From NCBI GenBank assembly GCA_014381795.1, contig JACNKY010000201.1, positions 1 through 10,407 of the forward strand: DNA of 10,407 bases, written 5' to 3'. The notes under the pieces are model-generated. The model worked only from the letters and a program-made list of their open reading frames with translations, searched no databases and was not told the origin of the DNA. Position 1 is the stretch's first letter. Each line of letters begins with the position of its first letter. Below are positions 1 to 6,833 of the stretch, piece by piece. Source of the DNA: Pseudomonadota bacterium (GTDB taxonomy: Bacteria > SAR324 > NAC60-12). The position numbers and the translations under genes are program-made.

Positions 1-480
1 ACCCATGTCTCCTTCCAATTCGTTTTTAGGAACAAGCGCTGCCACAGAGTCAATAACAACCATATCCACTTTACCGACGCGGACAAGCTGTTCCGCGATT
101 TCCAAACCCTGTTCTCCGTAATCAGGTTGAGCCAGAAGAAGATCTTCAATCTTAACACCCAATGTTTTGGCGTTATTTCGGTCAAATGCATGCTCTGCGT
201 CTATGAATGCGGCTACACCACCTATTTTCTGAATTTCCGCAATTGCACACAAGGCTAAGGTTGTTTTACCGGATGCTTCTGGACCGTATATTTCAACGAT
301 CCGTCCTCGCGGCAAACCTCCAATTCCAAGAGCAATGTCCAGGGCTAAATTTCCAGCGCTGACGGCAGGAAACTGAACCACTGTCGAACCGTCCATTTTC
401 ATAATTGACCCTTTACCATACTGGCGTTCAATTTGCGAAATTGCGGTATCCAAATCTTTTTGTCTTTCTTCAGTCAACAT
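1..480 (-). CDS. recA: RecA recombinase, N-terminal 160 residues (partial, runs off left edge)
   Basis: RecA is the ATP-dependent strand-exchange protein and the co-protease that triggers LexA self-cleavage. Reading the minus strand from the ATG at 480-478 gives 160 uninterrupted codons to the window edge. Visible motifs: N-terminal helix with [12 protein letters not shown] (residues 17-27), Walker [10 protein letters not shown] (66-74, same register as E. coli), DAEHAFD with the catalytic Glu at residue 96, QPDYGEQ (118-124), and Walker [11 protein letters not shown] (140-149, Asp144). The start is supported by a strong Shine-Dalgarno AAGGAG (minus strand, at 490-485) 4 nt before the ATG. 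The ATP-binding core is intact as far as visible. The Ala in Walker A, where E. coli has Ser, and the Phe in DAEHAFD are natural variants. About the last 190 residues, including the DNA-binding loops, lie outside the window. An upstream LexA box suggests SOS control. Confidence 0.98.
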   Translation of the reverse strand, partial: MLTEERQKDLDTAISQIERQYGKGSIMKMDGSTVVQFPAVSAGNLALDIALGIGGLPRGRIVEIYGPEASGKTTLALCAIAEIQKIGGVAAFIDAEHAFDRNNAKTLGVKIEDLLLAQPDYGEQGLEIAEQLVRVGKVDMVVIDSVAALVPKNELEGDMG

Positions 481-512
481 AATTTCTCCTTAATATAAAT
501 ATTAAATTTGCC

Positions 513-524
513 CAGTTTTAACTG
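513..524. repeat. Short dyad in the recA leader
   Basis: CAGTT-TT-AACTG is a 5-bp inverted repeat with a 2-bp centre, lying 33-44 bp before the recA start codon. It could be a minor operator or chance. It lacks the 8-bp spacing of a LexA box. Confidence 0.25.
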
Positions 525-625
525 ACTTAATGTTTGATTATTCAGGATCAGTCCTTGAGAAGTACTGGGGTTACAAGTTGAACTTAAAAACGCCTCCGGA
601 CACTACTCATGAAAAGTATTTATCC

Positions 626-641
626 CTGTATATTTAGACAG
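626..641. promoter_or_regulatory. LexA/SOS box (CTGT-N8-ACAG)
   Basis: The sequence CTGTATATTTAGACAG has perfect CTGT and ACAG half-sites with an 8-bp AT-rich centre. The dyad extends one more base each side (C625/G642). It matches the beta/gamma-proteobacterial LexA operator, whose E. coli consensus is taCTGTatatatatACAGta. It sits in the recA upstream region and overlaps the predicted -10. Seen directly: the half-sites and their position. Inferred: LexA binding, since no lexA gene is in the window. Confidence 0.85.
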
Positions 642-655
642 GTTTAATCTGTAAA
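627..655 (-). promoter_or_regulatory. Predicted sigma70-type promoter of recA
   Basis: On the minus strand, TTTACA (655-650, 5/6 match to the -35 consensus) is followed by a 17-bp spacer and TATACA (632-627, 4/6 match to the -10). This places the start of transcription near 620 and gives a recA leader of about 140 nt. The LexA box overlaps the -10 and the adjacent spacer, the usual geometry for repression by occlusion. The leader is long for recA, so a second promoter closer to the gene cannot be excluded. Confidence 0.6.
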
Positions 656-734
656 TAATAATCAGACTATGCTGAAGTCGCAATGCTATATTCAATTTGG
701 AGCGAAAGTAAGGTAATTTTCTGGCAGCCGCAAT

Positions 735-759
735 CCAGTCCTTGACTGATCAGGCCTGG
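735..759. repeat. Imperfect hairpin in the recA-UXS intergenic region
   Basis: CCAG (735-738), CC (740-741) and TGA (743-745) can pair with TCA (750-752), GG (753-754) and CTGG (756-759) around a CTGA loop. This gives nine base pairs with one mismatch and one bulged T. It is not followed by a U-tract on either strand, so it is not a convincing intrinsic terminator. One copy of the CAGTCCTTGA direct repeat lies inside its left arm. The role is unknown. Confidence 0.35.
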
Positions 760-935
760 TTAATTAATGTGATAAAGCTGAGAAGTAAATAATTCTCTTT
801 TTGTTATTTCGAAAATAAATATATTGCAATAATATTAGTAATATATGATCATTCGTATTATTCTTGAAGACACTTTATCAGCTATTAGCATGACTTTCTT
901 TGGAGTTGTCTGAAGCTGACAAACTGCGGTCTACC

Positions 936-965
936 TTGAACCTTAGAAGCTTATCTGGCTATAAT
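936..965 (+). promoter_or_regulatory. Predicted promoter of the UDP-glucuronate decarboxylase gene
   Basis: TTGAAC (936-941) is followed by an 18-bp spacer and a perfect TATAAT (960-965). The predicted transcription start is near 972, giving a leader of about 30 nt. The leader has only a weak Shine-Dalgarno (GAG at 992-994). Confidence 0.55.
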
Positions 966-1003
966 GTTAATATTCTTTTTCACGATTAACCGAGATTTTT
1001 TAA

Positions 1004-1942
1004 ATGAAAAAAGTACTTGTTACAGGAGGTGCAGGTTTTGTTGGATCTTTCCTTTGTGACCGTCTGATTGATGAAGGTCACGAAGTTATTGCAGTTGATA
1101 ATTTTTTTACAGGCAGCAAAACGAATTTACTGCAGCTTGAGCACAATCCCAATTTCGAATTGATACGTCATGATATCGTAGAACCTCTTCTCTTGGAAGT
1201 AGACTGGATTTTCAATCTGGCCTGCCCGGCTTCTCCGGTTCATTATCAGTACAATCCGGTAAAAACAGCAAAAACAAATGTCATGGGGGCTCTTAATATG
1301 CTGGGTCTGGCAAAACGAGTTAACGCACGTATTTTACAAGCCTCCACTTCTGAGGTTTACGGAGATCCGCAAGTACATCCTCAACCAGAAAGTTATTTTG
1401 GCAATGTCAATCCTGTCGGTTTGCGAAGTTGTTATGATGAAGGGAAACGTTTGGCAGAAACATTAATGATTGACTACCATCGCCAAAGTCAGGTTGATGT
1501 AAAAATTATTCGAATTTTTAACACCTACGGCCCAAGAATGCATCCGGATGACGGCAGGGTTGTCAGCAATTTTATTGTTGCAGCACTTAAGGGTGAACCG
1601 ATCACAATTCACGGGGATGGACTGCAAAGCCGCAGTTTTTGTTATGTCACTGAATTAGTGGACGCAATGTACCGCATGATGCAGACAGAAGATTTTACCG
1701 GACCAGTTAACACAGGAAACCCCGGAGAATTCACCATGATTGAGTTGGCAGAAAAAGTCATCGAAATGACAAATTCAAGTTCCAAACTGATTAAAACCGC
1801 AGCACGTCCTGACGATCCAGGACGCCGCAGACCGGACATTACACTGGCTAAAAAAAGACTCGGCTGGGAACCTAAAATAACACTTGAAGAAGGACTGCGT
1901 CCAACCATTGATTATTTTGATGATCTTTTGAAAAGCGCCTGA
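1004..1942 (+). CDS. uxs: UDP-glucuronate decarboxylase (UDP-xylose synthase), extended SDR family
   Basis: This cytosolic NAD-dependent enzyme of the UXS family converts UDP-glucuronate to UDP-xylose, a nucleotide sugar used for surface polysaccharides. The 312 residues are the usual length of a soluble bacterial UXS. Visible motifs: glycine-rich Rossmann loop TGGAGFVG (7-14), [10 protein letters not shown] (32-41), HDIVEP (56-61), the ACPASP segment (73-78), STSEVYGDP (114-122) with the active-site Glu, the catalytic pair Y144-DEG-K148, [10 protein letters not shown] (170-179), DDGRVVSNF (182-190), GDGLQSRSF (204-212) and the C-terminal [11 protein letters not shown] (268-278). The combination of SEVYGDP, YDEGKR and [10 protein letters not shown] separates UXS from UDP-glucose 4-epimerases and dTDP-glucose dehydratases. 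It appears to be a single-gene unit with its own promoter and a terminator-like hairpin. No other polysaccharide gene is in view, so the end product cannot be named. Confidence 0.92.
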   Translation: MKKVLVTGGAGFVGSFLCDRLIDEGHEVIAVDNFFTGSKTNLLQLEHNPNFELIRHDIVEPLLLEVDWIFNLACPASPVHYQYNPVKTAKTNVMGALNMLGLAKRVNARILQASTSEVYGDPQVHPQPESYFGNVNPVGLRSCYDEGKRLAETLMIDYHRQSQVDVKIIRIFNTYGPRMHPDDGRVVSNFIVAALKGEPITIHGDGLQSRSFCYVTELVDAMYRMMQTEDFTGPVNTGNPGEFTMIELAEKVIEMTNSSSKLIKTAARPDDPGRRRPDITLAKKRLGWEPKITLEEGLRPTIDYFDDLLKSA

Positions 1943-1951
1943 AAAGTACTG

Positions 1952-1983
1952 CTCACAAAATTGTTGCTGCTAGCTTTTGTGAG
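1952..1983 (+). terminator. Possible intrinsic terminator after the UXS gene
   Basis: CTCACAAAA (1952-1960) and TTTTGTGAG (1975-1983) form a perfect 9-bp stem around a 14-nt loop, beginning 9 nt after the stop codon. The following TTCGTTATTTT is only partly T-rich and the stem is AT-rich. It may be a weak terminator or an RNA-stabilising 3' hairpin. Confidence 0.45.
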
Positions 1984-2040
1984 TTCGTTATTTTAGCTGA
2001 AGGTGCTGACAAACTTAAATATCAATCACCGAAAACCTTC

Positions 2041-3417
2041 ATGTCCCTCCTGCCTGTTCCTCTGGAACTAATTAAAATCGCAAAAGCAGTTGCGAAGTCC
2101 AATGGTCGTAGCCTGCTCGTCGGCGGTGCTGTACGGGACCACTTCATGGGTAGAAACATTTCTAAAGACATTGATGTAGAAATTTACGGAATGAGCCCGG
2201 AAATTCTTGAATCCGTGCTCGGAAAATTTGGACATCTTCATGCAGTAGGAAAAAGTTTTGGCGTGCTGAAGCTTAAAACTTCAAGTGCAGAATATGATTT
2301 TAGTCTACCCAGATCCGAAAGCAAGTCCGGAAAAGGTCACCGTGGATTTCTGGTAACAAATGATTCCTCAATGAGTTACCAAAAAGCTGCTTCACGTCGT
2401 GACTTCACTGTCAACAGTATCGGTTATGATTTATTAACAAAGGAAGTGCTGGATCCTTTTGATGGTTTAGGTGACATAAAGCACAAAGTACTGAGGCATA
2501 TCGGCCCCTCATTTGCCGAAGATCCGTTACGGGTTTTAAGGGCAATGCAGTTCTCAGCACGTCTTGAATTTGAAATTGCTGCTGAAACAGTAGAACTTTG
2601 CAACCACTTAGACCTCACTGAATTATCAAAGGAACGGATTTTCGAAGAGTTCCGGAAGTTATTTTTAAAAGCAAAACGCCCTTCCATAGGTTTGGATGCC
2701 GCCAAAAAGCTCGGAATCTTAAAGTATTTTCCAGAGTTAAAAGCGCTGATTGGAGTGCCGCAGGATCCGGAATGGCATCCGGAAGGTGATGTCTGGATCC
2801 ACACTCTACTTGTAATGGACGAGGCGGCACAGTTAAGAAAAGGTGATGAAAAACAGGATTTGGAATTAATGTTCAGCGCGCTTTGTCATGATTTTGGTAA
2901 ACCGCTGACTACTGAATTCTTGCGTGGACGTTGGCGCAGTCCTGCTCATGACGTCAAAGGTGTTGCACCAGCAGAGCATTTTTTACGCAGAATGACGGAT
3001 GATCGAATTTTAATTGAACAAGTTACAACTCTCGTCAAAGAACACCTTCGGCCAGTACAGCTTTTTAAGGAACGTGAGCGGATTAATTCCGGAACAATCC
3101 GGAGACTCGCCTTACGTGTCCGCATACCTGAGTTGGTTTTATTGGCTAGGGCAGATTACTTTGGCAGAACACTCTCAGAGGATGAGAGAACACATTTTGA
3201 AGCAGGAGACTGGCTTTTGGATGAAGCAGAACGCGTGAACGTCCGTGACGAAGCACCTCGTCCGTTGCTCCTTGGCAGACACCTCTTAGCCCTCGGCATG
3301 ACACCCGGACCTGAAATTGGTCTTATTTTAAAACAGGCATTTGAAAGCCAGCTCAATGGAGATTTTCAAAAAGAAGACGCTGCAATTTCCTGGGCAAAGT
3401 CTTACCTTTCAAATTAG
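2041..3417 (+). CDS. cca: CCA/poly(A)-type tRNA nucleotidyltransferase with HD domain
   Basis: Class II nucleotidyltransferases of this type add or repair the 3' CCA end of tRNA. Close relatives are A-adding enzymes and poly(A) polymerases. The 458-residue protein shows the nucleotide-binding head LLVGGAVRD (25-33) and the metal-binding pair D43-I-D45. It also has the RRDFTVNSIGYD motif (119-130), DPFDGLGDI (138-146), EDPLRVLRAMQFSARL (160-175) and the ERxxxE motif in SKERIFEEF (196-204). These are followed by an HD phosphohydrolase domain with HPEGDVWIHT (246-255) and CHDFGKP (282-288, H283-D284). The HD domain is typical of some bacterial CCA enzymes that can also remove phosphates. The ATG at 2041 puts the GGxVRD motif at the normal distance from the N-terminus. 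It has no recognisable Shine-Dalgarno (CACCGAAAACCTTC precedes it). Sequence alone cannot settle full CCA-adding activity versus A-adding or poly(A) activity. Confidence 0.88.
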   Translation: MSLLPVPLELIKIAKAVAKSNGRSLLVGGAVRDHFMGRNISKDIDVEIYGMSPEILESVLGKFGHLHAVGKSFGVLKLKTSSAEYDFSLPRSESKSGKGHRGFLVTNDSSMSYQKAASRRDFTVNSIGYDLLTKEVLDPFDGLGDIKHKVLRHIGPSFAEDPLRVLRAMQFSARLEFEIAAETVELCNHLDLTELSKERIFEEFRKLFLKAKRPSIGLDAAKKLGILKYFPELKALIGVPQDPEWHPEGDVWIHTLLVMDEAAQLRKGDEKQDLELMFSALCHDFGKPLTTEFLRGRWRSPAHDVKGVAPAEHFLRRMTDDRILIEQVTTLVKEHLRPVQLFKERERINSGTIRRLALRVRIPELVLLARADYFGRTLSEDERTHFEAGDWLLDEAERVNVRDEAPRPLLLGRHLLALGMTPGPEIGLILKQAFESQLNGDFQKEDAAISWAKSYLSN

Positions 3418-3424
3418 TCAGCTC

Positions 3425-3453
3425 TTGATCATTCCTGACGGAATCGTTATAAT
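3425..3453 (+). promoter_or_regulatory. Predicted promoter of the smpB-dprA unit, with a dyad in its spacer
   Basis: TTGATC (3425-3430) is followed by a 17-bp spacer and a perfect TATAAT (3448-3453). The predicted transcription start is near 3460, about 40 nt before smpB. The spacer contains the dyad ATTCC-TGAC-GGAAT (3431-3444), a possible binding site for a dimeric regulator. That role is inferred only from symmetry. Confidence 0.6.
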
Positions 3454-3498
3454 CCAAGTAATATTCAAAGTATTTTTTTACTAACTATATTCAAAGAC

Positions 3499-3954
3499 AT
3501 GTCATCCAAAACGCTCGCCAAAAATCGTAAAGCACGGTTCGAATATGAAATACAAAAAACCATGGAAGTCGGCATCGTCTTACAGGGTACAGAAGTAAAG
3601 AGTATCCGCGCAGGTCAAATCAATCTCGCCGAAAGTTACTGCAGGGTGGATGACAGTTTACAAGTATATTTATTGAATGCTCATATTTCTCAATACGATT
3701 TTGGAAACCGCCATAATCACGACCCTCTCCGACCGAGACGTCTGTTGCTTCACCGTTCTGAAATCCGCCGCCTGTATGGCGAGGTTAAAGAGCAGGGCCT
3801 TACAATGATTCCGCTTAAAATTTACTTAAAAGGAGGAATTATTAAAATGGAATTGGCATTAGGACGCGGAAAAAAACTGCATGATAAACGTCAAACTATG
3901 AAAAAACGGGACGCTGAGCGTGATGTAGAAAGAGCTCTCAGCGAACGTACTTAA
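3499..3954 (+). CDS. smpB: SsrA-binding protein SmpB
   Basis: SmpB binds tmRNA and brings it to stalled ribosomes for trans-translation. At 151 residues it has the family's usual length. Characteristic segments are all present: NRKARFEYEI near the N-terminus, GIVLQGTEVKSIRAGQ, NLAESYC, HISQYDFGNRHNHDPLRPRRLLLH, a Gly-Lys-Lys motif in ALGRGKKLHDKRQ, and the basic C-terminal tail MKKRDAERDVERAL, which folds into the mRNA channel. The start lacks a clear Shine-Dalgarno (TATTCAAAGAC precedes the ATG), but the family aligns from the first residues. It is the first gene of a unit with dprA 11 nt downstream. The tmRNA gene ssrA is not in the window. Confidence 0.97.
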   Translation: MSSKTLAKNRKARFEYEIQKTMEVGIVLQGTEVKSIRAGQINLAESYCRVDDSLQVYLLNAHISQYDFGNRHNHDPLRPRRLLLHRSEIRRLYGEVKEQGLTMIPLKIYLKGGIIKMELALGRGKKLHDKRQTMKKRDAERDVERALSERT

Positions 3955-3965
3955 CCAGGAACAAG

Positions 3966-5153
3966 ATGACAGAAAACGCCCTGCAACCAGCTGATTCAGA
4001 TCCTGCATGGTCGTGGCTCGCCCTGAGTTTAATTTCCGGAATTGGTTACAAAAAGATCCGGCAACTAAGTGAGCATGCAGGCAGTGTGCAGGAACTGTTG
4101 AAAACTCCTGCTGAAATACTTGTCAGCAAATTCCAACTCTCAGCCAAATTAGCCGGACTGCTTGCAAAGGCAACTCAAACACACAGTTTCCTGATCGAAA
4201 AACGAATCATTGGAGAAACTCCGGGAATCCGGCTTTTTTGTCCTGATTCATCCGGATACCCTTTGAGTTTAAAGCAAATATCGACTCCACCAAGTGTTTT
4301 GTATTGGCAAGGTGAGTTGGAGAATGCGGAAAGTCCGTGTCTTGCTTTCGTCGGTTCCAGAGGCTGTACAGCATACGGAAAACAACAAACACGTCGACTG
4401 GTTAAAGAACTGGCACAAGCTGTTCCGGAGATGATAATTGTGAGCGGACTTGCAAAAGGTATTGACACGGTGGCGCATGAAACAGCATTAGAATGCGGTT
4501 TAAAAACCATTGCTGTACTCGCAGGTGGATTACAGCATATCTATCCTCCGGAAAATAAAAATCTGGCTGCGGAAATTCTAAAAAATGGAGCACTGGTTTC
4601 CGAATTTCCCCTTGGTGTAAAACCTCTTGCACGTAATTTTCCTATCCGGAATCGTGTCATCAGCGGTTTGTCGATAGGAATTGTAGTAACAGAAGCGCGG
4701 AAAAAAAGCGGTGCAAAAATAACTGCCGCGTTTGCACTTGAGCAAAACAGAGAAGTGTTTGCCCTGCCGGGACGTGTTGATTCCTCTGCGAGCTCCGGAA
4801 CTAACAGTTTGATTGCACGTCAGCACGCTAAACTGATTTGCAGCGCAAGAGATATTTTAGAAGAATTATCATTTTTTTCTACTACTACTACTACTCAACT
4901 TCCTTTTGATTTCGAAACTACTCAATCAGGATTAAAAAAAATAAATACGGTTGATTTGAGTGAAATACAAAAGAAGATTGTTTTAGCCCTGAATGACGGA
5001 ATTGAGGAAATCGACGCAATTCACTCACAAACCAAAATTGAAATGAATATTTTGCTGGCTACCTTGCTAGAATTAGAATTAGCTGGTAGAGTAGATAGTT
5101 TCGGGGGTCAAATATACCGTCTTGCGGTCGAACTTGATCTGTCCACAAATTAA
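3966..5153 (+). CDS. dprA: DNA-processing protein DprA (Smf)
   Basis: DprA protects incoming single-stranded DNA during natural transformation and loads RecA onto it. The 395-residue protein has an N-terminal SAM/HhH-like part (LSLISGIGYKKIRQL, 20-34) and a Rossmann-like DprA core. The core shows FVGSRGCTAYG (128-138), IIVSGLAKGIDTVAH (157-171), VLAGGLQHIYPPEN (184-197), SEFPLG (212-217), the hallmark NFPIRNRVISGLS (224-236), SGAKITA (248-254) and FALPGR (265-270). A C-terminal winged-helix domain (about 330-385) is joined by a linker with five Thr residues (306-310). All key core motifs are intact. A Shine-Dalgarno AGGA (3957-3960), 5 nt before the ATG, supports the start. The gene is transcribed behind smpB. 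Its presence suggests, but does not prove, competence for DNA uptake. Confidence 0.96.
   Translation: MTENALQPADSDPAWSWLALSLISGIGYKKIRQLSEHAGSVQELLKTPAEILVSKFQLSAKLAGLLAKATQTHSFLIEKRIIGETPGIRLFCPDSSGYPLSLKQISTPPSVLYWQGELENAESPCLAFVGSRGCTAYGKQQTRRLVKELAQAVPEMIIVSGLAKGIDTVAHETALECGLKTIAVLAGGLQHIYPPENKNLAAEILKNGALVSEFPLGVKPLARNFPIRNRVISGLSIGIVVTEARKKSGAKITAAFALEQNREVFALPGRVDSSASSGTNSLIARQHAKLICSARDILEELSFFSTTTTTQLPFDFETTQSGLKKINTVDLSEIQKKIVLALNDGIEEIDAIHSQTKIEMNILLATLLELELAGRVDSFGGQIYRLAVELDLSTN
4881..4895 (+). repeat. In-frame (ACT)5 triplet repeat in dprA
   Basis: Five consecutive ACT codons encode Thr 306-310 of DprA, in the linker between the Rossmann core and the C-terminal winged helix, directly after a run of seven T. 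A change in repeat number would keep the frame and alter only linker length. Confidence 0.8.
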
Positions 5154-5171
5154 AACTTGTAATGAGTATCA

Positions 5172-6104
5172 ATGGAAACTAATTTTTACGTTGTCGGAGA
5201 TAATCGGGGAACAGCCTTTTTTCTGAGAAATATCAAATTTTTTATCTGGCTACTGTTAGCTATTATTTTTGCTTTGTCCATTACAATCGCTTATCTATAC
5301 TTTACACGCGAGCTCGATCAAGAACTGTTGACGGTAAGTATCCAACGAGAAAAAACACGCAGTGAAAATCTGGTTAATAAATTAAAACAAACCGGACAAC
5401 AAGACTCTGATTGGGAGCAGCAGGTGTTGTCTCAGTCTTCTCAGAATAAAAAACTGAATGAGCAGCAGGCAGCACTGCTGGAACGTCAAAGAAATGAACT
5501 TAACGAGCTTAACTCAATTCTTAAACAGCGCGAACAGGTGGTTCGTCAATTTCAACTTGAAAAAACTTCTTCTCAGGAACAGATCAACAACCTTCAACTT
5601 AAAGTCCGTTCCCTCCAGCAGCAGCTTCTGAGCGCCCAAGCATCTTTAACTGAATCAATAGCAGAAAATGAAATTGTCCAAGCAAAAATAACTGAACTTG
5701 ATGCGGAAATAAACAAACTTGAGCTAAAACTTAAAAAACCTACACAAGTTGCTACTACTATTGCCCCGGTTAAAAAACAAATATCACAAATAAGCGTTAA
5801 TTCTGCTATCTCTGTAGAAAAATTAAAAATTAATAGAAATAATAGCACAGTAAGTATCAATTACAACCTGACCAATAATTCGAACAGGCTCCAACTGGGG
5901 CGAACTGGAATGTATCTTTCTTCCAAGAAAAACCTTGAAAAAGATATTCAGTTTCGTCTGGAAAACTCAACACCTTTTAGAATAAAAAGATATAGAATCA
6001 TTTCCAGAAATTTCTCCAAAGTAAAATCAGGTAGTTTTGTACGAATCCTGATCTGGAATGACAAAAAGGAGCTGATAATTGATAATGCTTATCCAATAAA
6101 GTAG
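5172..6104 (+). CDS. Hypothetical single-pass membrane protein with long coiled coil
   Basis: I do not recognise a named family with confidence. The 310-residue protein has a short N-terminal region and one membrane helix (about 22-44, FFIWLLLAIIFALSITIAYLYF). A long Gln/Glu/Lys/Leu-rich heptad region follows (about 48-190), then a Thr/Val/Pro-containing hinge (190-205). The C-terminal domain of about 100 residues alternates hydrophobic and polar residues in a beta-like pattern (VEKLKINRNNSTVSINYNL, RYRIISRNFSKVKSGSF, VRILIWNDKKELIIDNAYPI). No lipobox or cleavable signal is evident. The layout resembles DUF6776-type proteins of proteobacteria (membrane helix, coiled coil, beta domain), but that is analogy, not demonstrated homology. 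It starts 18 nt after dprA and precedes the ABC ATPase, so it is probably co-transcribed. A cell-envelope scaffolding role is conceivable only from architecture. Confidence 0.75.
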   Translation: METNFYVVGDNRGTAFFLRNIKFFIWLLLAIIFALSITIAYLYFTRELDQELLTVSIQREKTRSENLVNKLKQTGQQDSDWEQQVLSQSSQNKKLNEQQAALLERQRNELNELNSILKQREQVVRQFQLEKTSSQEQINNLQLKVRSLQQQLLSAQASLTESIAENEIVQAKITELDAEINKLELKLKKPTQVATTIAPVKKQISQISVNSAISVEKLKINRNNSTVSINYNLTNNSNRLQLGRTGMYLSSKKNLEKDIQFRLENSTPFRIKRYRIISRNFSKVKSGSFVRILIWNDKKELIIDNAYPIK

Positions 6105-6137
6105 TAACAAAAACTCCTTTACTTTCTGCCCTGCCTC

Positions 6138-6833
6138 ATGTCTGCTCTCATAAATCTTGAAAGCGTCAGTAAGCGCTTCGGTTTTCGTAATATTCTCAAC
6201 AACATTAACTTCTCGCTTGATACAGGTGAGTTCGTGATGTTGATTGGAAATAACGGTGCCGGCAAATCGACGCTGCTCCGTATAATCAGTTCACTGATGA
6301 AACCGTCAAACGGGGAAATTACTTTCCGCGGCACAAACCAAAAAGATAATCTGCTGGAATGGCTGCAGATAATGGGCAGTATCACTCACGAAAACAGGTT
6401 GTATGCAGACCTGAATTCAATAGATAATTTACGCTTGTACGGAACACTTTACGGTGTTGAGGAGCTGAATTCTAAAATCGATGCTGTTTTAGCGAAAATA
6501 GATCTGTCCCATGTTTCGCAGCTGCCGGTTCGTAATTTCAGTAGTGGAATGACAAAACGTTTGATAATTGGACGTTTGATGTTGTGCAAACCAGAAATCC
6601 TGATTCTTGATGAACCCTACACCGGACTTGATCAAAACTCATTCCGCTGGTTTCAGGAATATCTGCGGGAATTTCACCAGCAGGGAGGCACAGTGCTGAT
6701 GGTTACCCACCAAATTGAGCTGGGACTGGAGTTGGCAACCCGTGTCCTGGTTTTGCGCCGCCAAAACATCAAGCATGATATTTCCTCAGCAGGCTTGAGT
6801 GCGGAACGCTGTAGTGCACTGCTGGAAGAATAA
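6138..6833 (+). CDS. ABC transporter ATP-binding protein, CcmA-like
   Basis: This is a 231-residue cytoplasmic nucleotide-binding subunit that would couple ATP hydrolysis to a membrane partner. Motifs: Walker A GNNGAGKST (37-45), signature FSSGMTKRL (134-142), Walker B ILILDEP (154-160, D158/E159), D-loop TGLD (162-165) and H-loop His191. The segment SITHENRLYADLNSIDNLRLYGTLYG (81-106) resembles the CcmA pattern GHxxxLYxxLTxxENLxFYAxLYG, as does FSSGMTKRL. In this family His84 replaces the usual Q-loop Gln. CcmA is the ATPase of the cytochrome c maturation haem exporter, but no CcmB or CcmC permease is in the window, so the substrate is not determined. No clear Shine-Dalgarno precedes the ATG. 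The stop codon TAA overlaps the next start codon (TAATG), implying translational coupling. Confidence 0.88.
   Translation: MSALINLESVSKRFGFRNILNNINFSLDTGEFVMLIGNNGAGKSTLLRIISSLMKPSNGEITFRGTNQKDNLLEWLQIMGSITHENRLYADLNSIDNLRLYGTLYGVEELNSKIDAVLAKIDLSHVSQLPVRNFSSGMTKRLIIGRLMLCKPEILILDEPYTGLDQNSFRWFQEYLREFHQQGGTVLMVTHQIELGLELATRVLVLRRQNIKHDISSAGLSAERCSALLEE

Larger units (their letters stand above)
481..1003. other. Divergent intergenic region between recA and the UXS gene
   Basis: This 523-bp stretch has no supported gene in either direction; the longest ATG-initiated frames I noticed are about 12-15 codons without Shine-Dalgarno sequences. The recA side (481-660) holds the recA RBS, leader, promoter and LexA box. 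The centre holds a hairpin (735-759). A 10-bp direct repeat CAGTCCTTGA occurs at 549-558 and 736-745. The stretch 781-860 is very AT-rich, with short dyads: TTATTT-CGA-AAATAA at 804-818, and ATATATT at 819-825 paired with AATATAT at 840-846. The right end carries the promoter of the downstream gene. A small RNA is possible but nothing specifically supports one. Confidence 0.6.

Noticed and set aside
601..720. Short ATG frames of about 12-15 codons in the recA-UXS intergenic region (for example from 609 and 669)
   Set aside because: They lack ribosome-binding sites, are too short to judge, and the first spans the LexA box and predicted recA promoter.
1642..1908. Minus-strand open frames inside the UXS gene, and similar antisense frames in cca, dprA and ribF
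   Set aside because: They are shadows of conserved genes on the other strand, with no family motifs or RBS.
5162..5182. Six-codon frame overlapping the start of the coiled-coil gene
   Set aside because: It is a very short out-of-frame ATG with no supporting RBS; probably chance.
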